From Ignavibacteria bacterium (GTDB taxonomy: Bacteria > Bacteroidota > Ignavibacteria > Ignavibacteriales > SURF-24), in assembly GCA_025612375.1 (NCBI GenBank), contig JAAXKN010000004.1, forward strand, positions 62,001 to 126,000: a stretch of DNA of 64,000 nt, written 5' to 3'. This document shows positions 16,775-25,384 of this stretch, piece after piece. How positions within the stretch are numbered: position 1 is the first letter of the stretch; each line of letters begins with the position of its first letter. Under the pieces are notes generated by a model, which was not told the origin of the DNA, made no database searches, and was given only the letters and a program-made list of their open reading frames with translations. The translations under genes and the position numbers were made by a program.

Positions 16775-19528
16775 ATGATTGATAATATAAAAAATGAGGA
16801 TCTGCGCCGGTTATTTGCGCTTTCTACAGAAATGTTTGCAGTAATCGGCTACGACGGGTACTTCAAAATCCTGAACCCTGCATGGGAGGCCTGTCTGGGC
16901 TACACTATTGAGGAGCTGCTTTCAAAACCCGTAACTGAATTCATTCATCCCGATGACCTTGAGGTGAAAGGTTTTGAAACAGACAGCATCAGCCCGGATG
17001 GCGAGGCGCCTTCTTTTATAAACCGCTACAAATGTAAAGACGGATCCTATAAATGGCTGCTCTGGATTGCAGAATCGTACTGCGAAGAAAAAATGGTCTT
17101 TGCAGCCGCACGAGATGTAACAAACTACAAGAAAATTGAAAAATCCCTTCGTGAAAGCGAGGCCCGTTACCGCCTTATTGTAGAGGGCAGCCAGGATATA
17201 TTTTTTTATGAGTGCTCTGAAGACGGGAGAATCCGTTATATCTCTCCTTCTGTAAAGAACGTTACCGGGTACGACCCCAAGGAACTCGCGGGCAGAATGC
17301 TCAAAGAGTTTGAGGCGGATATCAGCACAGATACTGCACCGTCAAATGAATGCAATGGGGCGGATATACCTGAAAAGTCAAGCCGGGCAGCTGTTAACCG
17401 GACTATTAACCATAAAGACGGCAGGCGCATAATACTCGATATCACTGAGTCGGCCATAACAGATTCCAACGGCTCAAGGCAGCTGATTGGCTTTGCAAAG
17501 GATATAACTGAAAGAATTCTCTCCGAAAAATCACTCCAGGAAAGCCAGCGCCGTATGTCCACTCTGGTCAAAAACCTTCCGGGCATGGCATACCGGCTGA
17601 GAATGGACAGGGACTGGGTAATGGAGTATGTAAGCGAAGGCGCCTATGCACTTACCGGATACCATCCTGACGAACTTATAAGGAAATATAACGTTGCTAT
17701 GGGAAGCGTTATCCATCACGACGACATTTATGAGGCTTTCGAAAAAATATATACTGCAGTCAACAATGGGGTTCCGTTTACAATATATTACAGAATAGTG
17801 ACTGCTGAGGGAAAACTTAAGTGGGTCTGGGAGCAGGGGCAGGGTATTTACTCGCCCGACGGGCTGCTGGAGGCAATTGAGGGCTTTACTACAGATGTAT
17901 CTTACTACAAAAATGCCGAAGAGGAGCAAAAGAGACTTAACCGAGCCCTTAAGGCTATTACACAGGTAAACCAGATAATAATTCGCGCAACCGATGAGCT
18001 TACTTTTCTTAATGATGTTCTGGATATCATATGCAACATAGAAGGCTACAGAATGGCCTGGGTGGGCTACCTTGAGAATGATGCCGAAAAACTGATCCGC
18101 CCTGCAGCCTGGAAGGGTTATGAGGACGGATACCTCAAGCACGTAAAACTTTCCTGGGGAAATAACTATTTCGGCCAGGGGCCTACAGGCATTGCAGTCA
18201 GAACTAAAAAGCCCGCCATGCTGCATAATATTGAGCGCGATCTGCCAAGTCCTCAGCTCAGGCAGACTTGCCTGGAGCGCGGCTATATGTGCATTTATGC
18301 CGCACCCCTAATGGAAAACCAGGTGCCATTTGGCGTCCTTGTGATCTATGGGGATAAGGCCGACCTGTTTAATTCAGAAGAAAAGTCACTGCTGGAACAG
18401 CTGGCAAACGATATATCATTCGGCATTTCAACACTCAGAGCGCGTGCGGCAAAGGAAAAGGCGGAAAAAGCCCAGCGCGAAAGCGAAAAGCGCTACCAGA
18501 CACTAGTTGAATCCTCGCCGATAGGAATTGGTATACAGAGGGACTATAAGTGGGTTTACGTCAATCCTGCGGCAGTCAGGATTTACAACGCCCGGAAAGC
18601 TGAAGATATTCTGAACAAACCCGTTAACGCCGTAGACAACCTGTCGGAGCGTGAACGGGAAATAATTGTCGAAAGGACAAACAAAATCATTTCAGGCGCC
18701 ATTCTTGAGCCTTATGAGTTTAAGACGGTATTTCCGGATGGAAGGGAAGTCTTTGTGCAGACGAACTCTGTGCCCATTGTTTACGAAGGGAAGCCTGCAA
18801 TACTTACGCTTCTAAAAGAAGTTACACGTGAGAAAGTTGCAGAACGAAGCCTGCAGAACTCCAGGGAAGAGCTCCGCAGGCTTGCTGCACACCTGCAGGC
18901 TGCACGTGAGGAGGAACGCACATACATAGCACGCGAAATCCACGACGAACTGGGGCAGTATCTTACGGGGCTTAAAATGGATATATCATTCCTTGAGGAT
19001 CTCGTTAACGATAACAGTGAACTCTCAAATAAAGAGCAGCTCCTGGATAAAATTGCATCAGCTTCCAGCCTGATTGATACAACGGTTAAATCAGTCCGCA
19101 AAATTGCAAGCGAACTAAGGCCTGTTATCCTGGACAGCATGGGGCTTGAAGCGGCCATAGAGTGGCTGGCCGATGACTTCCGGGCAAGAAGCGGAATTCC
19201 TTGCGAATGCTTCCTGACAGTCCCCGAAATCAAGCTCGGGCGCGATAAGTCGACTGCGGTATTCCGCATACTTCAGGAATCTCTTACAAACATAATGCGC
19301 CATGCAAATGCTACCAGGGTAACTGTATCTTTTATTGAGGAAGGATCAAACTATCTGATGGAAATAAAGGACAACGGTAAGGGTATTACCGAAGAGGACT
19401 TTAAAAAAGCTAAATCCTTTGGCCTGCTCGGTATGAAGGAACGCGCCTATCTCTTCGGCGGCACAACTGAATTTGAAAGTAAACCCGGAAAGGGGACAAC
19501 TGTAAGCGTTCAGATACCCTTCAAATAA
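16775..19528 (+). CDS. Soluble multi-PAS/GAF sensor histidine kinase (HisKA_3 type)
   Basis: The 917-residue protein has, in order, PAS (about 10-120), PAS (125-255), PAS_3 (258-380) and GAF (400-560). A fourth PAS (575-690), a HisKA_3 dimerisation domain (700-775) and an HATPase_c domain (810-917) follow. The phosphorylated residue should be H723 in AREIHDELGQY. The ATP lid is seen in IKDNGKGI and FGLLGMKERAYLFGG. No transmembrane segment or signal peptide is visible, so it should sense an internal signal. Kinases of this type pair with NarL/FixJ regulators, and one follows 30 bp downstream. There is no clear haem or cofactor motif to say what the PAS and GAF domains detect. Confidence 0.93.
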   Translation: MIDNIKNEDLRRLFALSTEMFAVIGYDGYFKILNPAWEACLGYTIEELLSKPVTEFIHPDDLEVKGFETDSISPDGEAPSFINRYKCKDGSYKWLLWIAESYCEEKMVFAAARDVTNYKKIEKSLRESEARYRLIVEGSQDIFFYECSEDGRIRYISPSVKNVTGYDPKELAGRMLKEFEADISTDTAPSNECNGADIPEKSSRAAVNRTINHKDGRRIILDITESAITDSNGSRQLIGFAKDITERILSEKSLQESQRRMSTLVKNLPGMAYRLRMDRDWVMEYVSEGAYALTGYHPDELIRKYNVAMGSVIHHDDIYEAFEKIYTAVNNGVPFTIYYRIVTAEGKLKWVWEQGQGIYSPDGLLEAIEGFTTDVSYYKNAEEEQKRLNRALKAITQVNQIIIRATDELTFLNDVLDIICNIEGYRMAWVGYLENDAEKLIRPAAWKGYEDGYLKHVKLSWGNNYFGQGPTGIAVRTKKPAMLHNIERDLPSPQLRQTCLERGYMCIYAAPLMENQVPFGVLVIYGDKADLFNSEEKSLLEQLANDISFGISTLRARAAKEKAEKAQRESEKRYQTLVESSPIGIGIQRDYKWVYVNPAAVRIYNARKAEDILNKPVNAVDNLSEREREIIVERTNKIISGAILEPYEFKTVFPDGREVFVQTNSVPIVYEGKPAILTLLKEVTREKVAERSLQNSREELRRLAAHLQAAREEERTYIAREIHDELGQYLTGLKMDISFLEDLVNDNSELSNKEQLLDKIASASSLIDTTVKSVRKIASELRPVILDSMGLEAAIEWLADDFRARSGIPCECFLTVPEIKLGRDKSTAVFRILQESLTNIMRHANATRVTVSFIEEGSNYLMEIKDNGKGITEEDFKKAKSFGLLGMKERAYLFGGTTEFESKPGKGTTVSVQIPFK

Positions 19529-19558
19529 AATAATGTTCAATAAAGCGGAACTGCATTC

Positions 19559-20191
19559 ATGATAAAACTTTTAATTGCCGATGACCATCCTGTAGTAAGA
19601 GAGGGATTAAAACAGATCGTCTCCCAGTCTAAGGATATTAACGTTGCCGGCGAGGCCCTGGACGGCAACGAGGTCCTTGAAAAGGTATCAGCCGAGGACT
19701 GGGACGTTGTAATGCTCGACTTTGAAATGCCCGGCCGAGACGGTTTCGATGTACTCAGGGAAATTCAGAGGATCAAGCCGGGGCTCCCGGTCCTCATGCT
19801 GAGCGTTCATCCCGAGGATCAGCTTGCCGTAAGGGCCCTTAAAATGGGAGCTGCGGGCTATATGAATAAGGTTGCGGCTCCAAAAGAACTGGTAAATGCC
19901 GTAAAAAAGATTTATGAAGGTGGCAAATACGTAAGCGCGGCACTTGCTGAAAAACTTGTGCGCGACCTGTCATCAAAATCTGATGATGAACCGCATAACC
20001 TGCTTTCCGACAGGGAATTCCAGACACTGCGTTTAATTGTATCAGGTAAGGATGTAGAGGAAATTGCAGATGAAATGTTTATCAGCGTAAAAACTGTCCG
20101 CACGTACCGCGACAGGATACTAGAAAAACTAAAACTTAAAAATAACGTGGAACTTACACATTACGCCTTAAAACATAAATTGCTGGATTAA
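19559..20191 (+). CDS. NarL/FixJ-family response regulator
   Basis: The 210-residue protein has a receiver domain with the acidic pocket D8-D9, the phosphoacceptor D54 (VVMLDFEMPGRDG) and the switch lysine after GAAGYMNK. A LuxR-type HTH follows (LSDREFQTLRLIVSGKDVEEIADEMFISVKTVRTYRDRIL). It lies 30 bp after the kinase gene and is its evident partner. NarL-type proteins bind short palindromes, and two near-identical palindromic promoter modules flank this system at about 15.08 and 20.27 kb. It is therefore the best candidate for binding them, which is inference. Confidence 0.94.
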   Translation: MIKLLIADDHPVVREGLKQIVSQSKDINVAGEALDGNEVLEKVSAEDWDVVMLDFEMPGRDGFDVLREIQRIKPGLPVLMLSVHPEDQLAVRALKMGAAGYMNKVAAPKELVNAVKKIYEGGKYVSAALAEKLVRDLSSKSDDEPHNLLSDREFQTLRLIVSGKDVEEIADEMFISVKTVRTYRDRILEKLKLKNNVELTHYALKHKLLD

Positions 20192-20262
20192 AGGTAAAGA
20201 CCTGCTCTTTACCTTTAAGAACGCTTTCCCATACCAACTCATCCAATTAAGGGAATAACTCC

Positions 20263-20334
20263 TATAGTCCCTGGACTACAAAATTATCCGCAAATTGCCA
20301 ATTTTTACCCTTGCCCGCTCTCTGTAAATTTACT
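20263..20334 (+). promoter_or_regulatory. Conserved operator-promoter module, copy B
   Basis: The module contains TAGTCC-N2-GGACTA (20265-20278), ACAAAATTATCCG, TTGCCAATTT and GTAAATTTACT (20324-20334), 94-107 bp ahead of the receiver gene start measured from the palindrome. It repeats the order and spacing of the module at 15094-15023 on the other strand. There is no good TTTG at the -33 position, as expected for an activator-dependent promoter. Confidence 0.7.
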
Positions 20335-20371
20335 GGTGTAAGAAAAGAATTTACAGCTTTAAGGAACTTAA

Positions 20372-20761
20372 ATGGATAAAATTAAGGCCGCTATTGCAGA
20401 CGATTCAGAACTGATAAGACATCGCCTGGCGCAGAAACTGAAAAGAATTCCTGAAATTGAACTTGCCTGGCAGACAGGCGACGGCAGAGCGGCAGTCGAA
20501 TGGTTTATGAGGAAAAGACCCGATATAATGATACTTGACGTGCAAATGCCTTCAATGACCGGGCTTGAGATTCTGCAGAATCTCAAGCCCGGCAAATCGG
20601 GTGAAACCGTTTTTATTGTACTTACAAATTACCCTGTTGAAGTGGTTAAAAGGAAGTGCCTTGAGGCTGGTGCAGATTACTTTTTCGATAAAACTACTGA
20701 ATTTGAAAAGATCTTTGAAGTTATCAGATCGGTAAGCCAAAACAGGGCTGCTGAAAAATAA
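20372..20761 (+). CDS. Stand-alone response-regulator receiver domain
   Basis: This 129-residue protein is a receiver domain only, with acidic residues D10-D11, phosphoacceptor D56 (IMILDVQMPSMTG) and the conserved lysine in YFFDKTTEF. It has no output domain. Such proteins act through protein contact or as phosphate sinks. AAGGA precedes the ATG. The upstream promoter carries the operator shared with the outer-membrane protein gene, and the DUF116 gene follows after 19 bp. The receiver may therefore be both a target of, and a modulator of, the neighbouring kinase/regulator pair; the second part is speculation. Confidence 0.9.
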   Translation: MDKIKAAIADDSELIRHRLAQKLKRIPEIELAWQTGDGRAAVEWFMRKRPDIMILDVQMPSMTGLEILQNLKPGKSGETVFIVLTNYPVEVVKRKCLEAGADYFFDKTTEFEKIFEVIRSVSQNRAAEK

Positions 20762-20780
20762 TTCATGGGAAACAGGTAAA

Positions 20781-21965
20781 ATGAGGGAAATTAAAATGAA
20801 GGCTATAACATATTCATTAAGAAACGGTGAGGAAAACTCTGATAAATATTATTCAGATATTGAACGTTTTACCGACAGCATTCTTCTGGAAGCCGAAAGG
20901 CAGTTTTTGCCCGTTGTAAAATCATATATGAAGTACCTCGAGAATAGCCGCATGGAAAAGCTCCGCTCAGTAAACGAGTATATGTATGAATTTCTTTCTC
21001 TCGGAGTATACTGGAGAACTTATGGCAGCGGGGCACAAAAGTTAAATCCTTTTGTGGGGCATTTGCTTGTTGGACTCTTTAACCTGCGCAGAAAATACAG
21101 GAGAGCCAAAAAATATATAGATTCTCTAAGAGGCGTCTTATTCACATTATTCCTCGTTCCGGAAGAAAGTTCTTTACCGCAGATTGACCTTTCAAAGCTG
21201 GAGAAACTACTGCTCTGGCTGGAGGCTACCGGGGAATTTAAAGAGGAAGTAAAGCGTTTCAAAATGTGGAAGGAGTATTTTGATTCCTCTGAAGAAGAAA
21301 CAATAAATTATATGAAAGAAAATGCTGCCTTTGCAGATTGGTTTGAACTTAAAAGCGAAATAATGCTGGGATGCTACACTGGCAATGTTAAAAGTTTCCA
21401 GCAGAATCAGCTGGAAGGCCACAAATGGACTGAAGATTACATTTTCTGCCGCAGAAAAAAAGTTGAATATCACCTTGGAATGTTCGGCGCAGAGATCATG
21501 AACAGGGCCTTTCTAACCTGTTTCAGGAAGACGTCCGGTAAATCCGTCCTTCTGCCTGCCTGCATGAGGCTGCATAACGATGAAAAATGCAGGGCAAAGA
21601 AAAAATCGCTGGACCTTATCTGCACCGCCTGCAGTAAGGATTGCAGAATTAACCAGTATTCCAGACTGGGGAAAAAGTACGGCTTTGAAGTCCATATTAT
21701 ACCTCATTCATCAGACTTCACTTCATGGCTTAAAACGTGGGGCATGAATAAAAATACCGGTGTTGTTGGGGTAGCCTGCATATTGAACTTAATTACCGGC
21801 GGGCTTGAAATGAAGGGCCTTGATATTGCAGCTCAATGCGTGCTATTGGACTATTGCGGATGCAGGAACCACTGGCATAAAGAAGGGATAGAAACGGATA
21901 TAAACGCCGACGAGCTTTTAAGAGTGCTTGAAATAGAAAAAGAAGAGCTTGCCCTCGCTGTCTGA
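20781..21965 (+). CDS. DUF116-domain protein
   Basis: The 394-residue protein has an alpha-helical N-terminal half with no recognised domain. The C-terminal half matches DUF116 in style (LLPACMRLHNDEKC, ICTACSKDC, HIIPHSSDFTSWL, GVVGVACILNLITGG). Cysteines in CTACSKDC and the CGC near the end could bind metal. The biochemical role of DUF116 is not known to me. It follows the receiver gene by 19 bp and probably shares its promoter. An internal ATG five codons in, preceded by GAGGG, is an alternative start. The last codons abut a decayed gene fragment. Confidence 0.8.
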   Translation: MREIKMKAITYSLRNGEENSDKYYSDIERFTDSILLEAERQFLPVVKSYMKYLENSRMEKLRSVNEYMYEFLSLGVYWRTYGSGAQKLNPFVGHLLVGLFNLRRKYRRAKKYIDSLRGVLFTLFLVPEESSLPQIDLSKLEKLLLWLEATGEFKEEVKRFKMWKEYFDSSEEETINYMKENAAFADWFELKSEIMLGCYTGNVKSFQQNQLEGHKWTEDYIFCRRKKVEYHLGMFGAEIMNRAFLTCFRKTSGKSVLLPACMRLHNDEKCRAKKKSLDLICTACSKDCRINQYSRLGKKYGFEVHIIPHSSDFTSWLKTWGMNKNTGVVGVACILNLITGGLEMKGLDIAAQCVLLDYCGCRNHWHKEGIETDINADELLRVLEIEKEELALAV

Positions 21966-22168
21966 TGCCCACATGGGCTTCCGGCACAAGCGAGCGGCTT
22001 AAGTCAAATGTGGGGCCTGGCAGGCTCCTTGACAGTTCAAAATATTTTGTCATTGCTGTCGATGCCTTTTGTAACGGCGTCTCCTCTTCGCCTTCAAACA
22101 GCATCTCCAGCCTGGGATGTGGATCCCAGACGGTAAACAAAGCTGTTGCAGACTTTCTTGAGCAGTAG
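21965..22168 (+). pseudogene. Remnant of a homoserine acetyltransferase-like alpha/beta hydrolase
   Basis: The 67-codon frame contains PTWASGTSERLKSNVGPG, LLDSSKYFVIAVDA and NGVSSSPSNS. These match the N-terminal third of MetX-like alpha/beta hydrolases (usual pattern PTW-GG-S, GPG-LD-KYF-I-DALGNG-SSSPSNS). The usual length is over 300 residues. Here the nucleophile elbow and catalytic Asp/His regions are absent, and the frame jumps to a short tail (VNKAVADFLEQ) resembling a family C-terminus. The first strand is missing too. This fits a gene reduced by an N-terminal loss and a large internal deletion. Its first ATG overlaps the DUF116 stop codon. Confidence 0.6.
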
Positions 22169-22237
22169 CAAGAGCAGAAAGGCAGTTTACAAAGTGAAGC
22201 AAGCAGTAGTGTTTGTGCTTATGAAATGGCATTCTAA

Positions 22238-22277
22238 AATTTGCCTGTCAAGGGCCATTGCACCTGGCAGGCAAATT
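22238..22277. terminator. Hairpin between convergent units
   Basis: AATTTGCCTG (22238-22247) is perfectly complementary to CAGGCAAATT (22268-22277). It lies after the pseudogene and just beyond the end of the leftward SnoaL-like gene, so it may serve both strands. No clear T-run is present. Confidence 0.5.
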
Positions 22278-22300
22278 CAACTTATATGAGGTTTGAAATT

Positions 22301-22744
22301 TTAATGGTGCACCAGCTCGTGCAGAATTCCCATCTGGCGCATAATTGTGGTAAGATCGGTATACGACTTCCAGCTTATTATCTTCCCATCCTGAATGGTA
22401 ATTAAGTCACAGCATTTGAGATTAATATTCTTTCCGCTGGCAGGAAATTCTCCAAACTCGGGGAAAGGATATTTCCCGTCATTTTTTCCCTTTAATGCAT
22501 ATTCAACCGCTACTGTATCCTCGCAGCTTACAATTTTAGTAATGTCATATTTTACATCGGAAGAAATGCTCATTCGGAACTGCAGAAACTGTCTGAATCC
22601 TTCCGGGCCCTTGAAGATATTTTCTCTCGGGACAATAGTGGTTTGGGCGTCCTTGTCAAAGAACTTCATGGTGCCTTCGAAATCCTGGCGGTTAATCTTG
22701 TCGAAAATACCGCTGATCATTTCCTTGTTTTCCTGGGCCGTCAT
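22301..22744 (-). CDS. SnoaL-like (NTF2-fold) protein
   Basis: This 147-residue protein matches the SnoaL-like ester cyclase/NTF2 superfamily. The pattern includes FDKINRQDFEGTMKFFDKDA at the start, GPEGFRQFLQFRMSI in the middle and DLITIQDGKIISWKSYTDL near the end. Members bind small hydrophobic molecules; few have known substrates and most annotated members are not true polyketide cyclases. A GGAGG sits ahead of the ATG. It is a single gene with no informative neighbour. Confidence 0.82.
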   Translation of the reverse strand: MTAQENKEMISGIFDKINRQDFEGTMKFFDKDAQTTIVPRENIFKGPEGFRQFLQFRMSISSDVKYDITKIVSCEDTVAVEYALKGKNDGKYPFPEFGEFPASGKNINLKCCDLITIQDGKIISWKSYTDLTTIMRQMGILHELVHH

Positions 22745-22924
22745 ACTGCCTCCTTCAAAATGGTGAATAGTAACACTGATTTAATGCCCTGATGAAGCAC
22801 AGGCTTAAACTAAAAGCTGCCTCATTACGGCACAGTCAATAAATTTAATTACCGGAAACTTGGAAATGCCATTATTTATCCATGGGGTAATGATTTGATT
22901 TGAATACAGGTGAGGGAACTTTTT

Positions 22925-23530
22925 TCAGAGGCTGCTGCTGTGAATTATCTCAGCCCCAAGCTGTCTTATTTCATTCATCTTTTCTTCTGATTCATTAAAG
23001 TCTATGGGCATTGAGGCGTCTTCAATAACTGCAATATTGAAACCTTCCCTGAGTGCATCTTTAACTGAATAATAAACGCAGTAGTCCCTGGCCAGGCCTG
23101 CCATATAGATTTTGTCTGTCTTCCTTCCTCTCAGGTAATCAGCAAGGCCGGTGGACTTTTTATGCCCGTTGTCATAAAATGCGCTGTAGCTGTCTATCTC
23201 GGGATCCATTCCCTTGCGGAAAATGGCTTCCACACGGTTCATGTTGAATTCTTCAGAAAAGGCCGCCCCTTTGGAGCCCTGTACGCAGTGATCGGGCCAG
23301 AGGACCTGATTAAGTCCGCCCAGTGTAATACGGTCGAAAGGAACTTTACCTTGATGGTTTGAAGCAAAGCTTTTATGATCCTTCGGATGCCAGTCCTGGG
23401 TTGCAACCACAAGGCCAAACTTCTCCTGCAGCCCGTTAATAAGAGGAATTATCCTGTCGCCGTCCTTAACGGCAAGCGAGCCGCCAGGCAGAAAATCGTT
23501 CTGTATATCTACAATCAAAAACACATTCAT
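22925..23530 (-). CDS. pncA: Nicotinamidase/pyrazinamidase
   Basis: Nicotinamidase converts nicotinamide to nicotinate for NAD salvage in the cytoplasm. The catalytic triad of the isochorismatase-like family is visible as D8 (LIVDIQNDFLPGG), K106 (AIFRKGMD) and C151 (LARDYCVYYS). Metal ligands correspond to D46 and H48 (TQDWHP) and H81 (WPDHCVQG). The length of about 201 residues is normal. A TTG at 23542 would add four residues, but the ATG at 23530 begins right at the conserved core. It is a single gene. Confidence 0.93.
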   Translation of the reverse strand: MNVFLIVDIQNDFLPGGSLAVKDGDRIIPLINGLQEKFGLVVATQDWHPKDHKSFASNHQGKVPFDRITLGGLNQVLWPDHCVQGSKGAAFSEEFNMNRVEAIFRKGMDPEIDSYSAFYDNGHKKSTGLADYLRGRKTDKIYMAGLARDYCVYYSVKDALREGFNIAVIEDASMPIDFNESEEKMNEIRQLGAEIIHSSSL

Positions 23531-23774
23531 CTTTTTACCCAATTACTCACATGTTGCTTATACTTAAGATAAGAAATTTGAGCATAATATAATTAATGGG
23601 TTTTCTTCAGGCCTGAGGCTGCAACCGGTTATTCAGATGCCTGGCTGTAATTACTTCAAATAATGTGATTTTAAAATAAAAAAACACCTCGCATCTCATT
23701 ATGAGATTTTTAGATTATTATTAATGGCTGTGTGATTAATTGTGGATACTATAATAAGTTAAGAAAGGCTGAGG

Positions 23775-24233
23775 ATGAGATCTGTAATATGCCCTCTGTC
23801 GCCGGAACGGGTAAATGAATATTCCGTGAGAATTACCGGCTTTTTAGTAGCTGTCCTCTTAAGTACATATCTGGTTTCGGACAACGTTTATATCATCTGG
23901 TTCTTAATGGCGGATTTTTTTATCCGTACTTTTACTCCTCTTAAATACAGCCCTTTAAGCGGACTTGCCTCTGCTTTTACAAGGATATTAAGGCTGCCTG
24001 TAATAAAAATACCTAAAGCTCCAAAAATATTTGCCGCCCGACTGGGCTTCGTATTTACAGCTGTTATCACCCTGCTTTATTATTCGGGATTGACGGTAAG
24101 CAGTCATGTGCTGGCATTGGTTTTAATCTTATTTGCAATGCTTGAAGCAGCACTGAATATCTGTGTGGGCTGCCAGGTTTATACTTACATAATTCTGCCG
24201 TTTTATAAAAAGGAACTGGAGGCTGAGGATTAA
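23775..24233 (+). CDS. DUF4395 integral membrane protein
   Basis: The 152-residue protein shows three or four hydrophobic segments and the family pattern CPLSPERVNEY at the start, PKAPKIFAARLGFVF in the middle and CVGCQVYTYI near the end. DUF4395 proteins are small membrane proteins of unknown role, often near thioredoxin-like or redox genes. The conserved CVGC pair could be redox-active, which is inference. An AAGGCTGAGG element precedes the ATG. It converges with the end of the large leftward secretion operon but has no evident link to it. Confidence 0.85.
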   Translation: MRSVICPLSPERVNEYSVRITGFLVAVLLSTYLVSDNVYIIWFLMADFFIRTFTPLKYSPLSGLASAFTRILRLPVIKIPKAPKIFAARLGFVFTAVITLLYYSGLTVSSHVLALVLILFAMLEAALNICVGCQVYTYIILPFYKKELEAED

Positions 24234-24307
24234 AAAAGATCCTATAGTATATTATTGATGGCAGTAAAGAAAGAAAAATAACTGTCCGGCCTGGTAAAAC
24301 TCCTGCT

Positions 24308-25384
24308 TTAGTTTCTGAGCCTTAATAATGTTTTCCAGCTGTCGGAAATGCCAGAGAGAATGTCACTTAGCCTTTCATCCTGCTTGTTGAGGCTTCTGGC
24401 CTCAGAAGTAAATGATCTGCCTTCGTGCGGCAGTTCACCGGTATTTCCTTTATCAATGTAACATGCCATCAGCCGGGAGAGGGCCGACATGACAATCCTG
24501 GAATAATACGGGCCTATCCACCAGATGTAGGGACCGGGATTGCAGTCCAGCAGGTAAAGTCTTCCTTCTGAACTGACAATAACGTCCCATGCGGAAAAGT
24601 GAAGTCCCAGTATCCTGTTTGCCCTGGCTATAAGCATCTCATGCTCATGGCTAAGTCTGACCTCTTCAAAGCCTCCCGGATCTGTACGGCTGTCAATGTC
24701 TTCAGAAAGAATCCTGAGTGCAAGTATAACGTTGTCTCCTGCGGTGTGAACCCTTATGGTTTTGCCTTTTACTTCTTCCTGAAAAAGGGCAGGGCAGTAC
24801 TTGAGTTCATCTGTCACCAGATCCCCGGCAAGCCTTCTTGTTCCTCCGACGCCATAGCCCGCCTTTATAATAAGAGAATTTTCAGGTGAATGATGCCTGC
24901 TGAAAAACTCCAGGCTGTTTGTAGAGAATGTATAAGGGACAGGAAGCCCCTCTTTTTGAAGCATATTAAAAAACTGCGCCTTTGCATTGTGATGGAAGTA
25001 TGCTTTGGGCGGGTTTACAATAAGAGCGCCCCTTCTTTCAAGAATGTTAATCAGGCCTGAGAATACCTTCTGCTTCAGCTCCTCTTTCAGGTACCGCGCC
25101 TGCCACATCCTGAATTCCATTTCGTTCATAAGGGGCGGAACAGCGGGCGGTACATCTGTACTTAGGCACCTTATATAAACCGCTTTTACTTCAGACAGGT
25201 CTTCCCCGTAAAATACTTCGTTGTCATTTAGGACAACCCTGTGCAATACTTCCTTCCCCTGATCCTTCAGAGGCAGGATGTATGGATTCATGCCCCTTGA
25301 AGTAAGTTCTTCAAAAAGAGTTACCGATTGAGGGTCACTGGCTTCCGGGGAAATTATCAGGCAGTCGGGCTTAAAATTATTCAT
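24308..25384 (-). CDS. ATP-grasp ligase, graspetide/RimK-like
   Basis: This 358-residue protein has ATP-grasp hallmarks: a nucleotide-loop segment IIKAGYGVGG (172-181), FQEEVKGKTIRVHTAG (201-216) and FSAWDVIVSSEGRLYLLDCN. The metal-binding D280 and N282 lie in LLDCNPGP. The overall plan resembles MvdD-type ligases that form side-chain esters or amides in graspetides, and RimK. It is the last gene of a leftward operon encoding a C39-type peptide exporter, and its start overlaps the previous stop. The natural inference is modification of the glycine-rich precursors at 40.3-41.2 kb. The alternative is addition of amino acids to a peptide or small molecule. Confidence 0.78.
   Translation of the reverse strand: MNNFKPDCLIISPEASDPQSVTLFEELTSRGMNPYILPLKDQGKEVLHRVVLNDNEVFYGEDLSEVKAVYIRCLSTDVPPAVPPLMNEMEFRMWQARYLKEELKQKVFSGLINILERRGALIVNPPKAYFHHNAKAQFFNMLQKEGLPVPYTFSTNSLEFFSRHHSPENSLIIKAGYGVGGTRRLAGDLVTDELKYCPALFQEEVKGKTIRVHTAGDNVILALRILSEDIDSRTDPGGFEEVRLSHEHEMLIARANRILGLHFSAWDVIVSSEGRLYLLDCNPGPYIWWIGPYYSRIVMSALSRLMACYIDKGNTGELPHEGRSFTSEARSLNKQDERLSDILSGISDSWKTLLRLRN

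Noticed and set aside
21793-22140. Minus-strand frame of 115 codons over the DUF116 end and the pseudogene
   Set aside because: It is antisense to two recognisable coding regions, and its translation is low-complexity without a family match.
23693-23707. ATCTCAT-T-ATGAGAT palindrome before the DUF4395 gene as operator or terminator
   Set aside because: Arms are short and A/T-rich, no regulator lies beside it, and the following T-run is only four bases.
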